NCBI RefSeq assembly: GCF_025137375.1 | Contig: NZ_CP073720.1 | Coordinates: forward strand, 3,372,501-3,436,500 | Direction of reading: 5' to 3' | Origin: Dactylosporangium fulvum | Lineage (GTDB): Bacteria; Actinomycetota; Actinomycetes; Mycobacteriales; Micromonosporaceae | DNA: 64,000 nucleotides | Shown: positions 25,614 through 34,829 of the stretch, in pieces | How the letters are laid out: the number at the start of each line of letters is the position of its first letter | Numbering within the stretch: position 1 is the first letter of the stretch | The notes under the pieces: generated by a model | Told to the model about the DNA's origin: nothing | Databases searched by the model: none | Seen by the model: the letters and a program-made list of their open reading frames with translations, nothing else | Made by a program: the position numbers and the translations under genes

Positions 25614-26525
25614 TCACAGCTCGTGAATCCGATCCAGATAGGCTGCGCCGAGCAAGGGCGCCTCCATGAGGTGAAGCGCGGGTTCGAGGGCGATGAGCGC
25701 GGTTCGAGGATCGGCGTCGGTGAGACCAGATCGCAGTGGTGAGGCCAGAAGATCCCACGCCGCGGCGATCGATCCGCCGACGACGAGGACCTCTGGCGCA
25801 AATTCCGCCAGGTGTGGGCCGAGCACGGTTCCCAGTGCGTGGAACGTTCGCGTGAGGACCTCGGTCGCTGTCCGGTCGCCTTGTCGCGCGCGCTGTGTGA
25901 TCTCCCGGACGTCAGGTGCTGGCGATTGGCCTGTCGCCTGGGCGTAGGCTTGCCGGATAGCGCGGCGGGATACCGTTTCCTCCAGCGGCCTGCCGTCGTG
26001 GTGTAGGAGGTCGACTCGTCCTTCTGGCGGTATGCCGGGCCCGTCTTGCAGCGTGTGCCCGTCGCGCAGAAAGCTGGAGCCGACACCCGTTCCGAGGGTG
26101 ATCCCGACGGCTGAGCAGTGGCCGTTCGCGGCGCCGGCCCACCATTCGCCGATGCCGAAGGCGTCCGCGTCGTTGTGAAAGCTGACGCTTTCGGCGCCGG
26201 GCAGATGCGGCATCAGGGCGGTTCGAAGGTCGACGCCGTTGAGCGCGTCGAACTTGCCGACGCCTGCGTATCGTGCGATGCCGAGTTCGTAGTCGAATGG
26301 GCCGGGAACGGCGATGGCCCATGGGCCGGCGGGCTGGGCGGGCAGCCGTGCGGCGCAGTTGACGATGGCGGACAGGATCTTTTCTGCGCTGCCGTCGCCG
26401 TCCAGCGGTTCACGGAACCACCGTCCGCTCAGGATGCTGCGGGTCGAGACGTCCACTCCGGCCGCGGTGACGTGTGTGCCGCCGATGTCCAGGACTGACA
26501 CGACGTTCGTGTCGCCGGTGCTCAT
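25614..26525 (-). CDS. ROK family sugar kinase
   Basis: A 303-residue sugar kinase of the ROK family. It has the N-terminal phosphate motif VLDIGGTHVTAAGVD, the catalytic Asp in SFHNDADAFGIGEWW (ND dyad), and ITLGTGVGSSFLRDG. The canonical ROK zinc motif (GHxxxxxxxxxCxCGxxGCxE) is absent; this region reads EGRVDLLHHDGRPLEETVSRRAI. The ATG overlaps the stop of the mannose-6-phosphate isomerase gene as ATGA. Phosphorylation of mannose or another hexose released by the neighbouring mannosidases is the likely job. Confidence 0.85.
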   Translation of the reverse strand: MSTGDTNVVSVLDIGGTHVTAAGVDVSTRSILSGRWFREPLDGDGSAEKILSAIVNCAARLPAQPAGPWAIAVPGPFDYELGIARYAGVGKFDALNGVDLRTALMPHLPGAESVSFHNDADAFGIGEWWAGAANGHCSAVGITLGTGVGSSFLRDGHTLQDGPGIPPEGRVDLLHHDGRPLEETVSRRAIRQAYAQATGQSPAPDVREITQRARQGDRTATEVLTRTFHALGTVLGPHLAEFAPEVLVVGGSIAAAWDLLASPLRSGLTDADPRTALIALEPALHLMEAPLLGAAYLDRIHEL

Positions 26526-28225
26526 GGGACCAGTGCCTTGACGTAGCGGACCTTGCCCGTTCCCAAACCGCGTACGCGGTAGGAGCGGACCGCGGCGGGA
26601 ACGGTCAAGGTTTCGGCATAGGTGAGGTCATAGCGGTGTCCGTTCTCGGTCTCCAGCACGATGCCGTCGCCCTCGACGACGTTGAGGACGTGGAACCCGT
26701 GGCTGGTGGTGTCCTCGGCGATGGCGTCTGGTGCCAGCTCTACGCGGCGCACTTCGAAGAACATCTCGGGGAGGCGGCCGATGACATCCTCGTGCCAGCC
26801 CTCACCCGAGCGCACCATGCGCGGTTGCTGGACCAGGTCACGCGCTACGGCGTCGCCGGCCCGGCCGGTGTCGAGGTTGGTGAAGGCGTGTCCGACGTGG
26901 ACCGGCCGTTGTCTGCCCTCGGTGTCTTTGCGCAGCCAGTCGTAGAAGCGCAGGCTGTACAGGTAGGGTGTCGCGCTGATCTCCAGGACGACGTTGCCCT
27001 CGCCGCTGCCGTGCGGCGTTCCGGCCGGGATGAGGAAGAGCTGGTGCGGGTGGGCGGGGAAGGTCTGGACGTAGCGCTCGACGTGGAACGGCACACCGTC
27101 GTGGACTGCGCGATCCGCGTCGCGGCGGAATGCCTCCAGGTCGGCGTCGTCGCGCAGGCCCAGGAATACTCGACGGTCGGCTCCGCCGACCATCATGTAG
27201 TAGGTCTCGTGTTGCGTGTAGGGCCACCCGAAGACCTCGTGCATGTAGTCCGGTTGCGGGTGGCAGTGGACGGACAGGTTCCCGCCGCCGACGGTGTCGA
27301 GGTAGTCGAACCGGATGGGGAACGAGGTACCGAACGTCGTGTGTACGCTGCGGCCGAGGACCTGTTCGGGATGCTGGGCGACGACCACTTGGAGCGGGAT
27401 CTCGACGCGGACGCTGTCGGTGTTGCCGACGAGGATGCCACTTTCCGGTGCGATGAGTTCGTAGCCCAAGGCGGTGTTGGGTGCCTCGGGGTTGAAACCG
27501 AGCTTCTGCTGGGCCCAGTGCCCTCCCCAGGAGGTCGTGTTGAACGTCGGCCGGGTCCGGAACGGCCGTGCTGACAGGTCGGCCAGGGCCGTGCGCAGCG
27601 TCGGCCCGTCCAGCCAGGCGGGCGCTGGGAGGTCCTGGGTGTCCAGCCACAGGTCGATGTCGCCGATGATGTGGTCGCGGTGCCGGTCGAGCACAGGCCA
27701 GTCGATGTAGAACAGGCGCCGCGTCGTGCCCGGCCCGGTGCCGGCCGGCTGGCCGAGGTTGTGTCCGGTCCCGGCGGTGATCGCGGCCTCTGCGTACCGT
27801 TTGGGCAGGTCGGCGTACCACAGGACGTGGTGTGCGACCAGTGCCGCCCCCGGTCCGAGGACGACGGTCACGGCGTCGGGGTTGGCGTCCGGCTCGGGTA
27901 GGTCGGTGAAGAAGTCGGCGAGGCTTGCCTGCGACAAGGGGGCGAAGTCCGGGTCGTCGCGCAGGGTCGCCGACGCGGTGAGTTCGAGGATGTCCGACCA
28001 TGCCGCCAGGTGCTCACGCATGTCGACCTGCTTGGCCCCGAGGTCCCGCGCGGTCAACGCATTGCCGATCTCGACGGCGACGCCGTCCCAGTCGACGGCG
28101 ACCGGCCCGTCGACGGCGAGCACATGCCCCGGTGCGAGGCCGGCGACTGCTGATCGGAATCCGGTGCCTACGACTCCGGTGATGGGGTGAAATGGTTCGG
28201 CTTCGTAGCCTCGAACAGGCGACAT
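26522..28225 (-). CDS. Class I mannose-6-phosphate isomerase-like protein
   Basis: A 567-residue cupin enzyme. The type I phosphomannose isomerase core is visible from about residue 205 (RPTFNTTSWGGHWAQQKLGF), with metal-site histidines in GGGNLSVHCHPQPDYMHEVFG, the THETYYMM-like segment QHETYYMMVGG, and FLIPAGTPHGSG. The ~200-residue N-terminal half is kinase-like in layout (TRRLFYIDWPVLDRHRDHIIGDIDLW) and longer than classical ManA of about 400 residues. It would convert mannose-6-phosphate to fructose-6-phosphate. The gene is coupled to a ROK kinase and sits downstream of a LacI regulator. Confidence 0.8.
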   Translation of the reverse strand: MSPVRGYEAEPFHPITGVVGTGFRSAVAGLAPGHVLAVDGPVAVDWDGVAVEIGNALTARDLGAKQVDMREHLAAWSDILELTASATLRDDPDFAPLSQASLADFFTDLPEPDANPDAVTVVLGPGAALVAHHVLWYADLPKRYAEAAITAGTGHNLGQPAGTGPGTTRRLFYIDWPVLDRHRDHIIGDIDLWLDTQDLPAPAWLDGPTLRTALADLSARPFRTRPTFNTTSWGGHWAQQKLGFNPEAPNTALGYELIAPESGILVGNTDSVRVEIPLQVVVAQHPEQVLGRSVHTTFGTSFPIRFDYLDTVGGGNLSVHCHPQPDYMHEVFGWPYTQHETYYMMVGGADRRVFLGLRDDADLEAFRRDADRAVHDGVPFHVERYVQTFPAHPHQLFLIPAGTPHGSGEGNVVLEISATPYLYSLRFYDWLRKDTEGRQRPVHVGHAFTNLDTGRAGDAVARDLVQQPRMVRSGEGWHEDVIGRLPEMFFEVRRVELAPDAIAEDTTSHGFHVLNVVEGDGIVLETENGHRYDLTYAETLTVPAAVRSYRVRGLGTGKVRYVKALVP

Positions 28226-28253
28226 TGTGGTGCTGGCCTTTCTTGGAGTGTTG

Positions 28254-28379
28254 TCAAGAACTGCTGTCGTTGCTGGTATCGGCGCTCGAACCGGCCGCGG
28301 CAGTGGTCAGCAGGGTGCATGTGAGCGCTGTGACGGCGCCGATGCTGACGGCCCGTCTGGGCCGGGGCGGGAGCCTCAT
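28254..28379 (-). pseudogene. Stub of a sugar-binding lipoprotein gene (signal peptide only)
   Basis: A 41-codon frame, MRLPPRPRRAVSIGAV-TALTCTLLTTAAAGSSADTSND, ends at a TGA. It is a complete secretion signal with a lipoprotein-like LTCTLLT segment and a Ser/Asp-rich tether of the kind that begins sugar ABC binding proteins, but no mature protein follows. GAGAGG precedes the ATG. It lies between the LacI gene and mannose-6-phosphate isomerase, where such a binding-protein gene would be expected. I read it as the remnant of a deleted gene. Confidence 0.5.
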
Positions 28380-28607
28380 GGATCGGACCTCTCATCGAGA
28401 AGCAGCGGTGGGCGGCGCTCGTGAGAGATTTCGTCCGTGCTCGGCGCGTCCGGCGGATGTCCGCAGGTCCCAGCGCGGGCCGGCGCCGGGACCTGCGCGG
28501 GACGCCGACGTGGCCGGCGTCTGCCGCCGCGCGAACGCGCTGAGTCGGGGGGACGCGGATCAACCCCTCACGCGATCACGTGTATTCGACGGCCGCCGCA
28601 CCGTCGA

Positions 28608-28617
28608 ATAACGTTAT
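28608..28617. promoter_or_regulatory. LacI-family operator candidate 1
   Basis: ATAACGTTAT, a perfect 10-base palindrome, within GAATAACGTTATCTCG. It shares its core with the site at 29789-29800. It lies downstream of the LacI gene and upstream of the lipoprotein stub and mannose-6-phosphate isomerase, placing that unit under the same regulator. Confidence 0.6.
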
Positions 28618-28660
28618 CTCGAAGAGTGGATGGTGCCGCGCCGTTCTGTCAAGACCCCTG

Positions 28661-29707
28661 TTACGCCGTCGTAGCCGCCGAGGCCGGCACCTCGCCGGAG
28701 CCGCGGACGGTCAGCGAGACGGGGACGATGACGGTCTGCACGGGCCGGGACGGGTCGGCGATGCGGGCGCGCAGCAGCTCAACCGCGGTGTGGCCGATCT
28801 GTGTGGTGTCCTGGGCGATCACGGTCAGCGCGGGCTGCAGCAGGTCGGCGAGCGGGACGTCGTCGAAGGCGACGATCGCCAGCCGTGAGGCCGCCTGCGG
28901 CCCCAGCTGACGCAGGACCGCGATGGTGGTGTCCATGTTGCCGGTGACCAGTGCGGTCGCCGGATCGGCAGCGTCCAGTGCGGTGTCCAGGGCCGCGGCG
29001 ACGCGCTCGGCGGCGATGTCGCCGGGGTGGACGAGGCCGCTCACCGGCTGTCCGTGGGCGATCAGGGCGGCACGGAAGGCGGCGGCGCGCTCGCGGCCGG
29101 AAAAGACCCGTTCGCTGTCGCCGATGTAGGCGATGCGACGGTGTCCGTGCTGGTGCAGGTGGTGGAAGGCCATGCCGATGCCCGCGGCGTTGTCGGACAT
29201 GACACAGTCCACCGACAGCGCGCTCATCGGCCGGTCCATGGCCACCACCGGCATGCCCGCGTCCAGTTCGGGCTCCAGGTAGCCGTGGCTTTCGCCGAAC
29301 GGCTCGACGATGATGCCGTCGAGTCGTTGCCGGCACATGGAGACCAGGGTGTCGCGTTCGCGGGACTCGTCGAAGTCCGTGGAGGCGGCCAGCAGGGTCA
29401 ACCCTGCGGCGCGGGCGGTCTGCTCGATGGCGGCCAGGGCCGGGTTGACCTCGGCGATGCGCCGCACGGCCGCGCCGATCGTGCCGGCGATGCCGGTGCG
29501 CAGCTGGCGGGCCCGCTCGTCCGGGCGGAAGTGCAGGGCCCTGATCGCCGCCTGGACCTTGGCGACGTATTCGGGCCCCACCGTCGGGTCGTTGTTGACC
29601 ACCCGTGACACCGTGCGCAGGGCCACCCCGGCCTCGCGAGCGACGTCGACCATGGTCGGCCGCTTGGCCCGGCCCCCGTTTCCGTTCCCGCCCCGTGCAG
29701 GGCTCAT
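28661..29707 (-). CDS. LacI family transcriptional regulator
   Basis: A 348-residue repressor from the ATG at 29707 (MSPARGG). The DNA-binding domain is PTMVDVAREAGVALRTVSRVVNNDPTVGPE with the hinge helix around FRPDERARQLRTG. The periplasmic-binding-protein-like sensor domain covers about 70-330. It has two ATAACGTTAT palindromes as likely operators, one in its own upstream region shared with the mannosidase. The inducer is probably mannose or a mannoside, inferred from the genes around it. Confidence 0.9.
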   Translation of the reverse strand: MSPARGGNGNGGRAKRPTMVDVAREAGVALRTVSRVVNNDPTVGPEYVAKVQAAIRALHFRPDERARQLRTGIAGTIGAAVRRIAEVNPALAAIEQTARAAGLTLLAASTDFDESRERDTLVSMCRQRLDGIIVEPFGESHGYLEPELDAGMPVVAMDRPMSALSVDCVMSDNAAGIGMAFHHLHQHGHRRIAYIGDSERVFSGRERAAAFRAALIAHGQPVSGLVHPGDIAAERVAAALDTALDAADPATALVTGNMDTTIAVLRQLGPQAASRLAIVAFDDVPLADLLQPALTVIAQDTTQIGHTAVELLRARIADPSRPVQTVIVPVSLTVRGSGEVPASAATTA

Positions 29708-29788
29708 CCGCGTCCTCCTCATCGCGATACGGCGTCGCTATCAGATCGGTTCTTGACACATTCTCGCAACCTGAGCTTATCCTCGTGA

Positions 29789-29800
29789 GATAACGTTATC
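29789..29800. promoter_or_regulatory. LacI-family operator candidate 2
   Basis: GATAACGTTATC, a perfect 12-base palindrome, in the gap between the LacI gene and the divergent permease remnant and GH38 gene. A further half-site GATAAC follows at about 29804-29809. Confidence 0.7.
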
Positions 29801-29894
29801 CCAGATAACCCGGCGCCACACCCCGCACCGGCCGGGCCAACATCATCCACTGGAGACGCACATGCGGCAAAAACGTCTGCTCCGGATTCCTGCG

Positions 29895-30088
29895 CTCGGT
29901 CCCCCGGCGAGATCGTGGAGGCGGCGGCCACGGACGGCGCCGGGATGCGGCGCATCTGGTGGACGATCGTCATGCCGCTGCTACGCCCCGCCACCGCGAC
30001 CGTCGCGATCTTCCTGCCGCTGCGGATCTGGAACGACTCCATGAACCCGCAGTTCATCGCCGGACTCACCACAGGAGCTACCAAGTGA
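29895..30088 (+). pseudogene. C-terminal fragment of a sugar ABC permease (MalG type)
   Basis: The frame ending at TGA 30086-30088 reads SPGEIVEAAATDGAGMRRIW-WTIVMPLLRPATATVAIFLPL, then RIWNDSMNPQFIAGL. This is the EAA coupling loop and last membrane segment of a MalG-type permease. Everything upstream is missing. An ATG at 29862 with a ribosome-binding site starts a different frame (MRQKRLLRIPALG), consistent with a deletion that joined an original gene start to a permease tail out of frame. Its stop still overlaps the mannosidase start as GTGA, showing it was once in the same operon. Confidence 0.7.
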
Positions 30089-32493
30089 CCGCCGAAGCGG
30101 CCGGCATCGAGGAGATCCTCGTGCTGCACCACAGCCACCTCGACGTCGGCTACACCCATTCCCAGCCGATCCTGTGGCGGCTACAGGCCGAGTACATCTC
30201 CCAGGCACTGGACTGGTTGGAGCAGACCGCAGACCTCCCCGAAGACTGCCGACCGAAATGGACGTGCGAGGCAACCGAGCCGGTCCGGCGCTGGCTGGCC
30301 GACGCTTCCCCGGACCAGATCGTGCGGTTCAGGAACCTGTGCGATCAGGGCCGTATCGGGCTGTCCGCGCTGCGCTGGCACGTCAGCGCCCTGATCGACC
30401 GGCCAGGGATCCGACGCCTGCTGGCCGGCAAGCGCGAGCTGGAAGACGTCGTCGGCCGGCCAATCCCGGTCGCCTGCCAGCACGACGTCAACGGCGTCCC
30501 GTGGCCGATCGCCGACGAACTGCTCGACGCCGGCGTCGACCTGTTCGTCATGGCGATCAACCGGCACCTCGGCCAACCCGTGACACCCCGGCCCGGGTTG
30601 TTCGCCTGGCAGACGCCGTCCGGGCGACGGCTACGCGTCTTCAACGGCAGCCACTACACCATGTTCGACCAGCTCCTCAACGCCTGGGACGACTCGGTGG
30701 ACCGGATGGCAGAAGGCTGGAACGCGTTCCACGAGCGGCTGGCCCGCACCGGCTATCGGCTGCCGTTCGTCTATCTCACCTCGACCTGCTCACCCATCAT
30801 GTGGGACAACGCGCCGCCGAACCCATACCTGCCCGACCTGATCCGCCGCTGGAACGACGAGCAACGCGGACCCCGCATCCGGTACGCGACCTTCGACGAC
30901 CTCAGAGAACGGATCCTCCGCATACCCGACGACGACGTTGCCACCGCTCGCGGCGACTGGACCGACTACTGGAGCTTCGGCGTCGCCAGCACACCGACGG
31001 CCACCGCCGTCAACCAGCAATCCAAACCACTGCTCGCCGCGGCAGAGGTACTGAAGGCCGACCCGGCCCTCATCGCCAAGGCGGCCGAGCACGTCGACCT
31101 GTTCGACGAGCACACCTGGAGCCACTGGAACACCGAACCGGACAACCCCCAGGCCACCGCCATCGAGACGATGAAACAGGCCGGCGCCCACCAGGGCCAC
31201 GAACTGGCCGCGTTCGCCGTCATGGACGCGCTCGAACGTCTGGCCGGCAACCCGGTCGCGGACAAGCGGATCGCCGGTGTGCTGGTGTGTAACCCCACCG
31301 AATACCCCCGCACTGTCACCGTCGACCTTCCCGACGCCTGGTTCGCCGCGCCGACTCCGGCCAACGAGCGGACGTATCGGGCCAGCCGGATGGCGTACGA
31401 GAACCGGCCCTGGCGAACACCCGCCCCGGACGAACCACGCCGGGTGTTCGGGCCGATCGATCTCGCCCCCGGAGCCTGGCAGGTCATCGGCATCAACGAC
31501 CTGCCCAAGTCGGCCTTCCCCGGCCAGCCGGCGCACGAGATCATCGAACACCACAAGGCGGCTCGCGAGCTGAACTTCGCCTCCGCCGTCGACCGTGTCG
31601 CCTCCACCGGCCGCATCACATCGCCGTTCCACGAACTGACCTACGATCCCGACTCCGGGCGGATCATCGCCCTGGTCGATCGCGCCACCGGTCGCGCCGT
31701 CCTGCGCCCCCGGCCAGGCATGGACCTGATGTCGTTCATCCGGGAGCGGCCCGACCCGCTTGCCGACGGCAGCAGGCGAGCTTTCTACCGGCGCAACCTG
31801 GACCTGGAGATGCTCGACAAGTCGTGCTGGCGGCCGTGGACACCGATCCGTGAACCCGCCGAACGGGTGCTCAGCTGCACCGTGGAGGAACGACCCGGAC
31901 GCGTCAGCCTGATACGGCGGTTCGCCGCGCCAGGCACCAGAGGCCTTGTCCAGCGCCTCAGCTTCGACGCAAACGACCCTGTCATCCACATCGACATCGA
32001 CGTCGACCTCGCCGGGGACTCCTCCCCGACCGGCATCTACTTTGCCCTGCCGCTGGCGATGGAAGCGGGGTGGCAGGCCGCGTTCGACACGGCCGGACAG
32101 ATCGTGACCCTCGACGACGAGCAGCTGCCCGGCGCATCCCGGGGCTGGGTGACGGTCCAATCGGCAACAGCCTTGTGGAACGGACACGGTGCGGTGGCGC
32201 TGCTCACGCCCGACGCGCCGCTGGTCCAGATCGGCGGGTTCCACTTCGGACCGCCGCCGGACGCCATCGAACGAGACCCTGATCCGCTGCTGCTGAGCTG
32301 GATCGCGAACAACTACTGGGACACCAACTTCCCACAAGTCCAGAACGAACGCGTCAAGCTCCGTTACGGGCTGCTGACCCTCGCCCAGCCCGACCTGGCC
32401 GAGATCGCAGCGCAGGCTGCGAAGCTGCGAAGCCCCGTGCTCACATGGCCGGTGACAACCGGTGGGCGTGGACCGTCCGCCGGCAAGCTGTAA
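30085..32493 (+). CDS. GH38 family alpha-mannosidase
   Basis: An 802-residue cytoplasmic glycoside hydrolase that removes alpha-mannose residues from mannosides. The GTG start has AGGAG seven bases upstream and overlaps the permease remnant's stop. The GH38 N-terminal zinc motif HHSHLDVGYTHSQP gives ligands His18 and Asp20. KWTCEATEPVRRWL and ACQHDVNGVPWPIADELLDA follow, the latter carrying the region of the catalytic Asp. The C-terminal part is the beta-rich mannosidase domain (from ~500). There is no signal peptide, so it must act on imported oligomannosides. Divergent from LacI, with an operator between. Confidence 0.87.
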   Translation: MTAEAAGIEEILVLHHSHLDVGYTHSQPILWRLQAEYISQALDWLEQTADLPEDCRPKWTCEATEPVRRWLADASPDQIVRFRNLCDQGRIGLSALRWHVSALIDRPGIRRLLAGKRELEDVVGRPIPVACQHDVNGVPWPIADELLDAGVDLFVMAINRHLGQPVTPRPGLFAWQTPSGRRLRVFNGSHYTMFDQLLNAWDDSVDRMAEGWNAFHERLARTGYRLPFVYLTSTCSPIMWDNAPPNPYLPDLIRRWNDEQRGPRIRYATFDDLRERILRIPDDDVATARGDWTDYWSFGVASTPTATAVNQQSKPLLAAAEVLKADPALIAKAAEHVDLFDEHTWSHWNTEPDNPQATAIETMKQAGAHQGHELAAFAVMDALERLAGNPVADKRIAGVLVCNPTEYPRTVTVDLPDAWFAAPTPANERTYRASRMAYENRPWRTPAPDEPRRVFGPIDLAPGAWQVIGINDLPKSAFPGQPAHEIIEHHKAARELNFASAVDRVASTGRITSPFHELTYDPDSGRIIALVDRATGRAVLRPRPGMDLMSFIRERPDPLADGSRRAFYRRNLDLEMLDKSCWRPWTPIREPAERVLSCTVEERPGRVSLIRRFAAPGTRGLVQRLSFDANDPVIHIDIDVDLAGDSSPTGIYFALPLAMEAGWQAAFDTAGQIVTLDDEQLPGASRGWVTVQSATALWNGHGAVALLTPDAPLVQIGGFHFGPPPDAIERDPDPLLLSWIANNYWDTNFPQVQNERVKLRYGLLTLAQPDLAEIAAQAAKLRSPVLTWPVTTGGRGPSAGKL

Positions 32494-32502
32494 CACAGTG
32501 GG

Positions 32503-32542
32503 GTTGGGGTGGGATGCGGCGGCAGCCGCATCCCACCCCAAC
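32503..32542. terminator. Strong bidirectional terminator hairpin
   Basis: An 18-base perfect stem (GTTGGGGTGGGATGCGGC with its complement) closes a 4-base GGCA loop, midway between the convergent GH38 and GH18 genes. It could stop transcription from both sides. Confidence 0.8.
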
Positions 32543-32564
32543 GTCTGGCGAGGAACAGGTATGA

Positions 32565-34607
32565 CTAGATCAGCGTGACGGTGAGAACCGCGGTGTAATT
32601 GCCGACGGGTGTGTCGAACGGAACGCCGAGGTTGAGGCCGCCGCCGCAGGTGAACTTGCCGGTGCTGGCGCCCTGGTTGGCCGAGCACAGCGTGTGTGCC
32701 GTCGAGAGGCCCTTGCCCGGGGTCAGTGCCGGACCGGCGACCACGTTCGGGGCGGTCGTGGTGCTGTGTTCGAGGTTCAGCGAGCCCGGTACGACGGCCG
32801 CGGCCGGCGCCCAGGCGAGGTTGGCGGCCGGGATGGTCGCCGTGCCGGTACCGCGGAAGTCGCTCACCTGGCCGGTGAGGCTCCACCCGGCGTTGTTACC
32901 CCGCGGGTCCACGACGGTGATCGACTTGAGGGCACCCGAGACGATCTGGTCCTGACCGTTGAGCTGGACCTTGCCAAGGTCGATGGGTGCGTTGTCCGAC
33001 ACGCTCAGACTCAGCGCGCCGCCGGTGACCTCGGTGATGATCGTCTGCTGGCCGGGGTCGACGCTGCCCACGTTGGCTACGGCGTTGACCATGCGGCTGT
33101 TGATCGGGTCGGGGTCGATGGTGGCGACGGTCAGCGTGTAGGAGCCCGCCTTGGCGTACGTGTGGGTGCCGGTGACCGAGTAGGTTCCGTTGCCCAGCGG
33201 CACCACCACCGCCGCGCTGTGCGTGTTGTCGCCCCAGTTGATCTCGGCGGTGAGGGACGCTGCCGAGCTGCCGGTGACCCGGGCGACCTCGCCGCTGAAC
33301 GCGGTGCCCTGGCCGGCCATGATGGAGGCGCCCTTGACGGTCGGGGCCGGCGCGGCCACGACCTTCTCCGGCGTGAAGGGCAGAGCGATGGCGCGCAGCT
33401 GGCTGCCCTGCGCGTCGCCGTTCAGCTCCCAGGTGAACATGCCGTTGAGGCCGTTGTCCTTCGCGTACTGCGCCCGGATGTTGAGCGACTGCGCGTTCTC
33501 CTGGCTGCAGAAGCGCCGTGCCGCCGGGTCCCACACGTACGGCGACAGGACATACGGGTCCCAGTTGACCAGGGCGGTGGTGCCCGGCCTGAGGGCGTTC
33601 GCCATCGTGGCCGTGCCGCAGCCGGTGGCCGTCCAGTTCCGGTAGAGACCGTTGTTCAGGTCATCGACGGTCTGGAAGCCGCGGCTGAGCGTGAACTCCG
33701 CGCCCAGGGTGAGCTTGTTGGCCGGCACGCCCTGCGCCTGGTAGAGCTTCACCGCCGCGTCGATGCTGTTGTAGGGGTCGCCGCTGGTGTCCAGGGGGTG
33801 CTTGTAGAGCGGCTGGTTGAACATGGAGATCGGCGAGTAGCCGGTGCCCATGTCGTAGGTCATGATGTTGATGGTGTCGAGCGTCCGGCCCAGGGTCGCC
33901 AGGTCGAAGCTCTTCAACACGTCGTACGGCGCGCCGGTCACGTTGTCGCCGGAGTCCTGCCAGCGGCCGGCCGGAAGCGCGGCGGTGACGAGGAAGTCGC
34001 GGCGGCTCTTGCCCTTCGAGTCCGCGTAGGCGTTGAGCTGGGTGCGGAACTCGTCGACCAGGAGGTTCATGTTCTCCCGGTCCTCGGCGCGGTAGCCGAT
34101 GTTGTTCAGGCCACCGCTGACGGGGAACTCCCAGTCGATGTCGATGCCGTCGGCCACCCCGTTGGCGATGAAGGCGTCGATGCACGAGGCGACGAGTGTC
34201 TTGCGGCCAGCGTCGGTGGCGGCCGCGTCCGAGAAGCCGCGGGCGCCCCAGCCGCCGAGCGAGCGGAGCACCTTGAGGCTCGGCTGCTTCTGCCGCTGGG
34301 CAAGCACGGCGTTGATGCCGGCTTGGGAGGCGGTGGTGCACCTGCCGTTGCTGATGGTGGAGAACGCCCAGTAGAAGTGGGTCACGAGCTCCATCCGGAT
34401 GGAGCTGAAGTTCGGCGTGCCCTGCAGTAGGTATCCGCCCACCATCGGGCTGGTCGGCGCCGGCACCGTCTCGCCGGAAGCGGCGGGCTCTGCGGCGGCG
34501 GAGCCGGCTGCGGCGATCGCGGTACCGGCCGCTAACAGGCCGACCAGGCCGGCGCGGATCAGCTTGCCCATCCGCCGGCCGGGTCTGTGGACGTTGGGTG
34601 ATCTCAT
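32565..34607 (-). CDS. Secreted GH18 glycoside hydrolase with PKD-like and WxL-like C-terminal domains
   Basis: A 680-residue exported enzyme; AGGAGGG precedes the ATG. Residues 1-39 are a signal peptide. The GH18 barrel spans ~50-415, with LKVLRSLGGWGARGF, the catalytic DGIDIDWE ending in Glu160, INIMTYDMG and FTWELNGD. A PKD-like domain follows (~430-510; INWGDNTHSAAVVV...GTHTYAKAGSYTLTV). Residues ~520-680 match the next GH18's tail and have the WxL-type core (DPRGNNAGWSLTGQVSDF, then NLAWAPA). It cleaves chitin-type or N-glycan core GlcNAc linkages; the mannosidase context favours an endo-N-acetylglucosaminidase, but sequence alone does not settle this. Confidence 0.85.
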   Translation of the reverse strand: MRSPNVHRPGRRMGKLIRAGLVGLLAAGTAIAAAGSAAAEPAASGETVPAPTSPMVGGYLLQGTPNFSSIRMELVTHFYWAFSTISNGRCTTASQAGINAVLAQRQKQPSLKVLRSLGGWGARGFSDAAATDAGRKTLVASCIDAFIANGVADGIDIDWEFPVSGGLNNIGYRAEDRENMNLLVDEFRTQLNAYADSKGKSRRDFLVTAALPAGRWQDSGDNVTGAPYDVLKSFDLATLGRTLDTINIMTYDMGTGYSPISMFNQPLYKHPLDTSGDPYNSIDAAVKLYQAQGVPANKLTLGAEFTLSRGFQTVDDLNNGLYRNWTATGCGTATMANALRPGTTALVNWDPYVLSPYVWDPAARRFCSQENAQSLNIRAQYAKDNGLNGMFTWELNGDAQGSQLRAIALPFTPEKVVAAPAPTVKGASIMAGQGTAFSGEVARVTGSSAASLTAEINWGDNTHSAAVVVPLGNGTYSVTGTHTYAKAGSYTLTVATIDPDPINSRMVNAVANVGSVDPGQQTIITEVTGGALSLSVSDNAPIDLGKVQLNGQDQIVSGALKSITVVDPRGNNAGWSLTGQVSDFRGTGTATIPAANLAWAPAAAVVPGSLNLEHSTTTAPNVVAGPALTPGKGLSTAHTLCSANQGASTGKFTCGGGLNLGVPFDTPVGNYTAVLTVTLI

Positions 34608-34657
34608 GCTCTTCCCTCCTGCGGCCCGAAGGACCGCGTACTCATGGGGGGTAGGGG

Positions 34658-34681
34658 AGGAAAAACGAAGCGTTCTTTCCT
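34658..34681. promoter_or_regulatory. Candidate operator upstream of GH18 gene 1
   Basis: An imperfect inverted repeat, AGGAAA...TTTCCT, lies about 50 bases before the GH18 start. On the minus strand it contains GAAAGAACGCTTCG, similar to GAAAGTGAGCTTTCG in front of the second GH18 gene. The ROK regulator encoded between them is the natural candidate binder. Confidence 0.4.
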
Positions 34682-34829
34682 ATTCCTACGGCACGGCTAT
34701 GATCGCGTCAAGGGGAGACAGATGAGCGTCGACGGGGCACCCGCTACCGACTCACCTGCGGCCATGCCTTAGTTGTGCATCCCGGGTATCGTCAATTCCG
34801 GACATACATACGGAAGGCAGGCTGGGCTG

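Noticed and set aside
28192..28611. Plus-strand frames across the lipoprotein stub region
   Set aside because: They lack ribosome-binding sites and domain character; the minus-strand signal-peptide stub explains the region better.
30790..32886. A 698-codon open frame on the minus strand
   Set aside because: Antisense to the GH38 gene, whose zinc motif and family pattern are clear.
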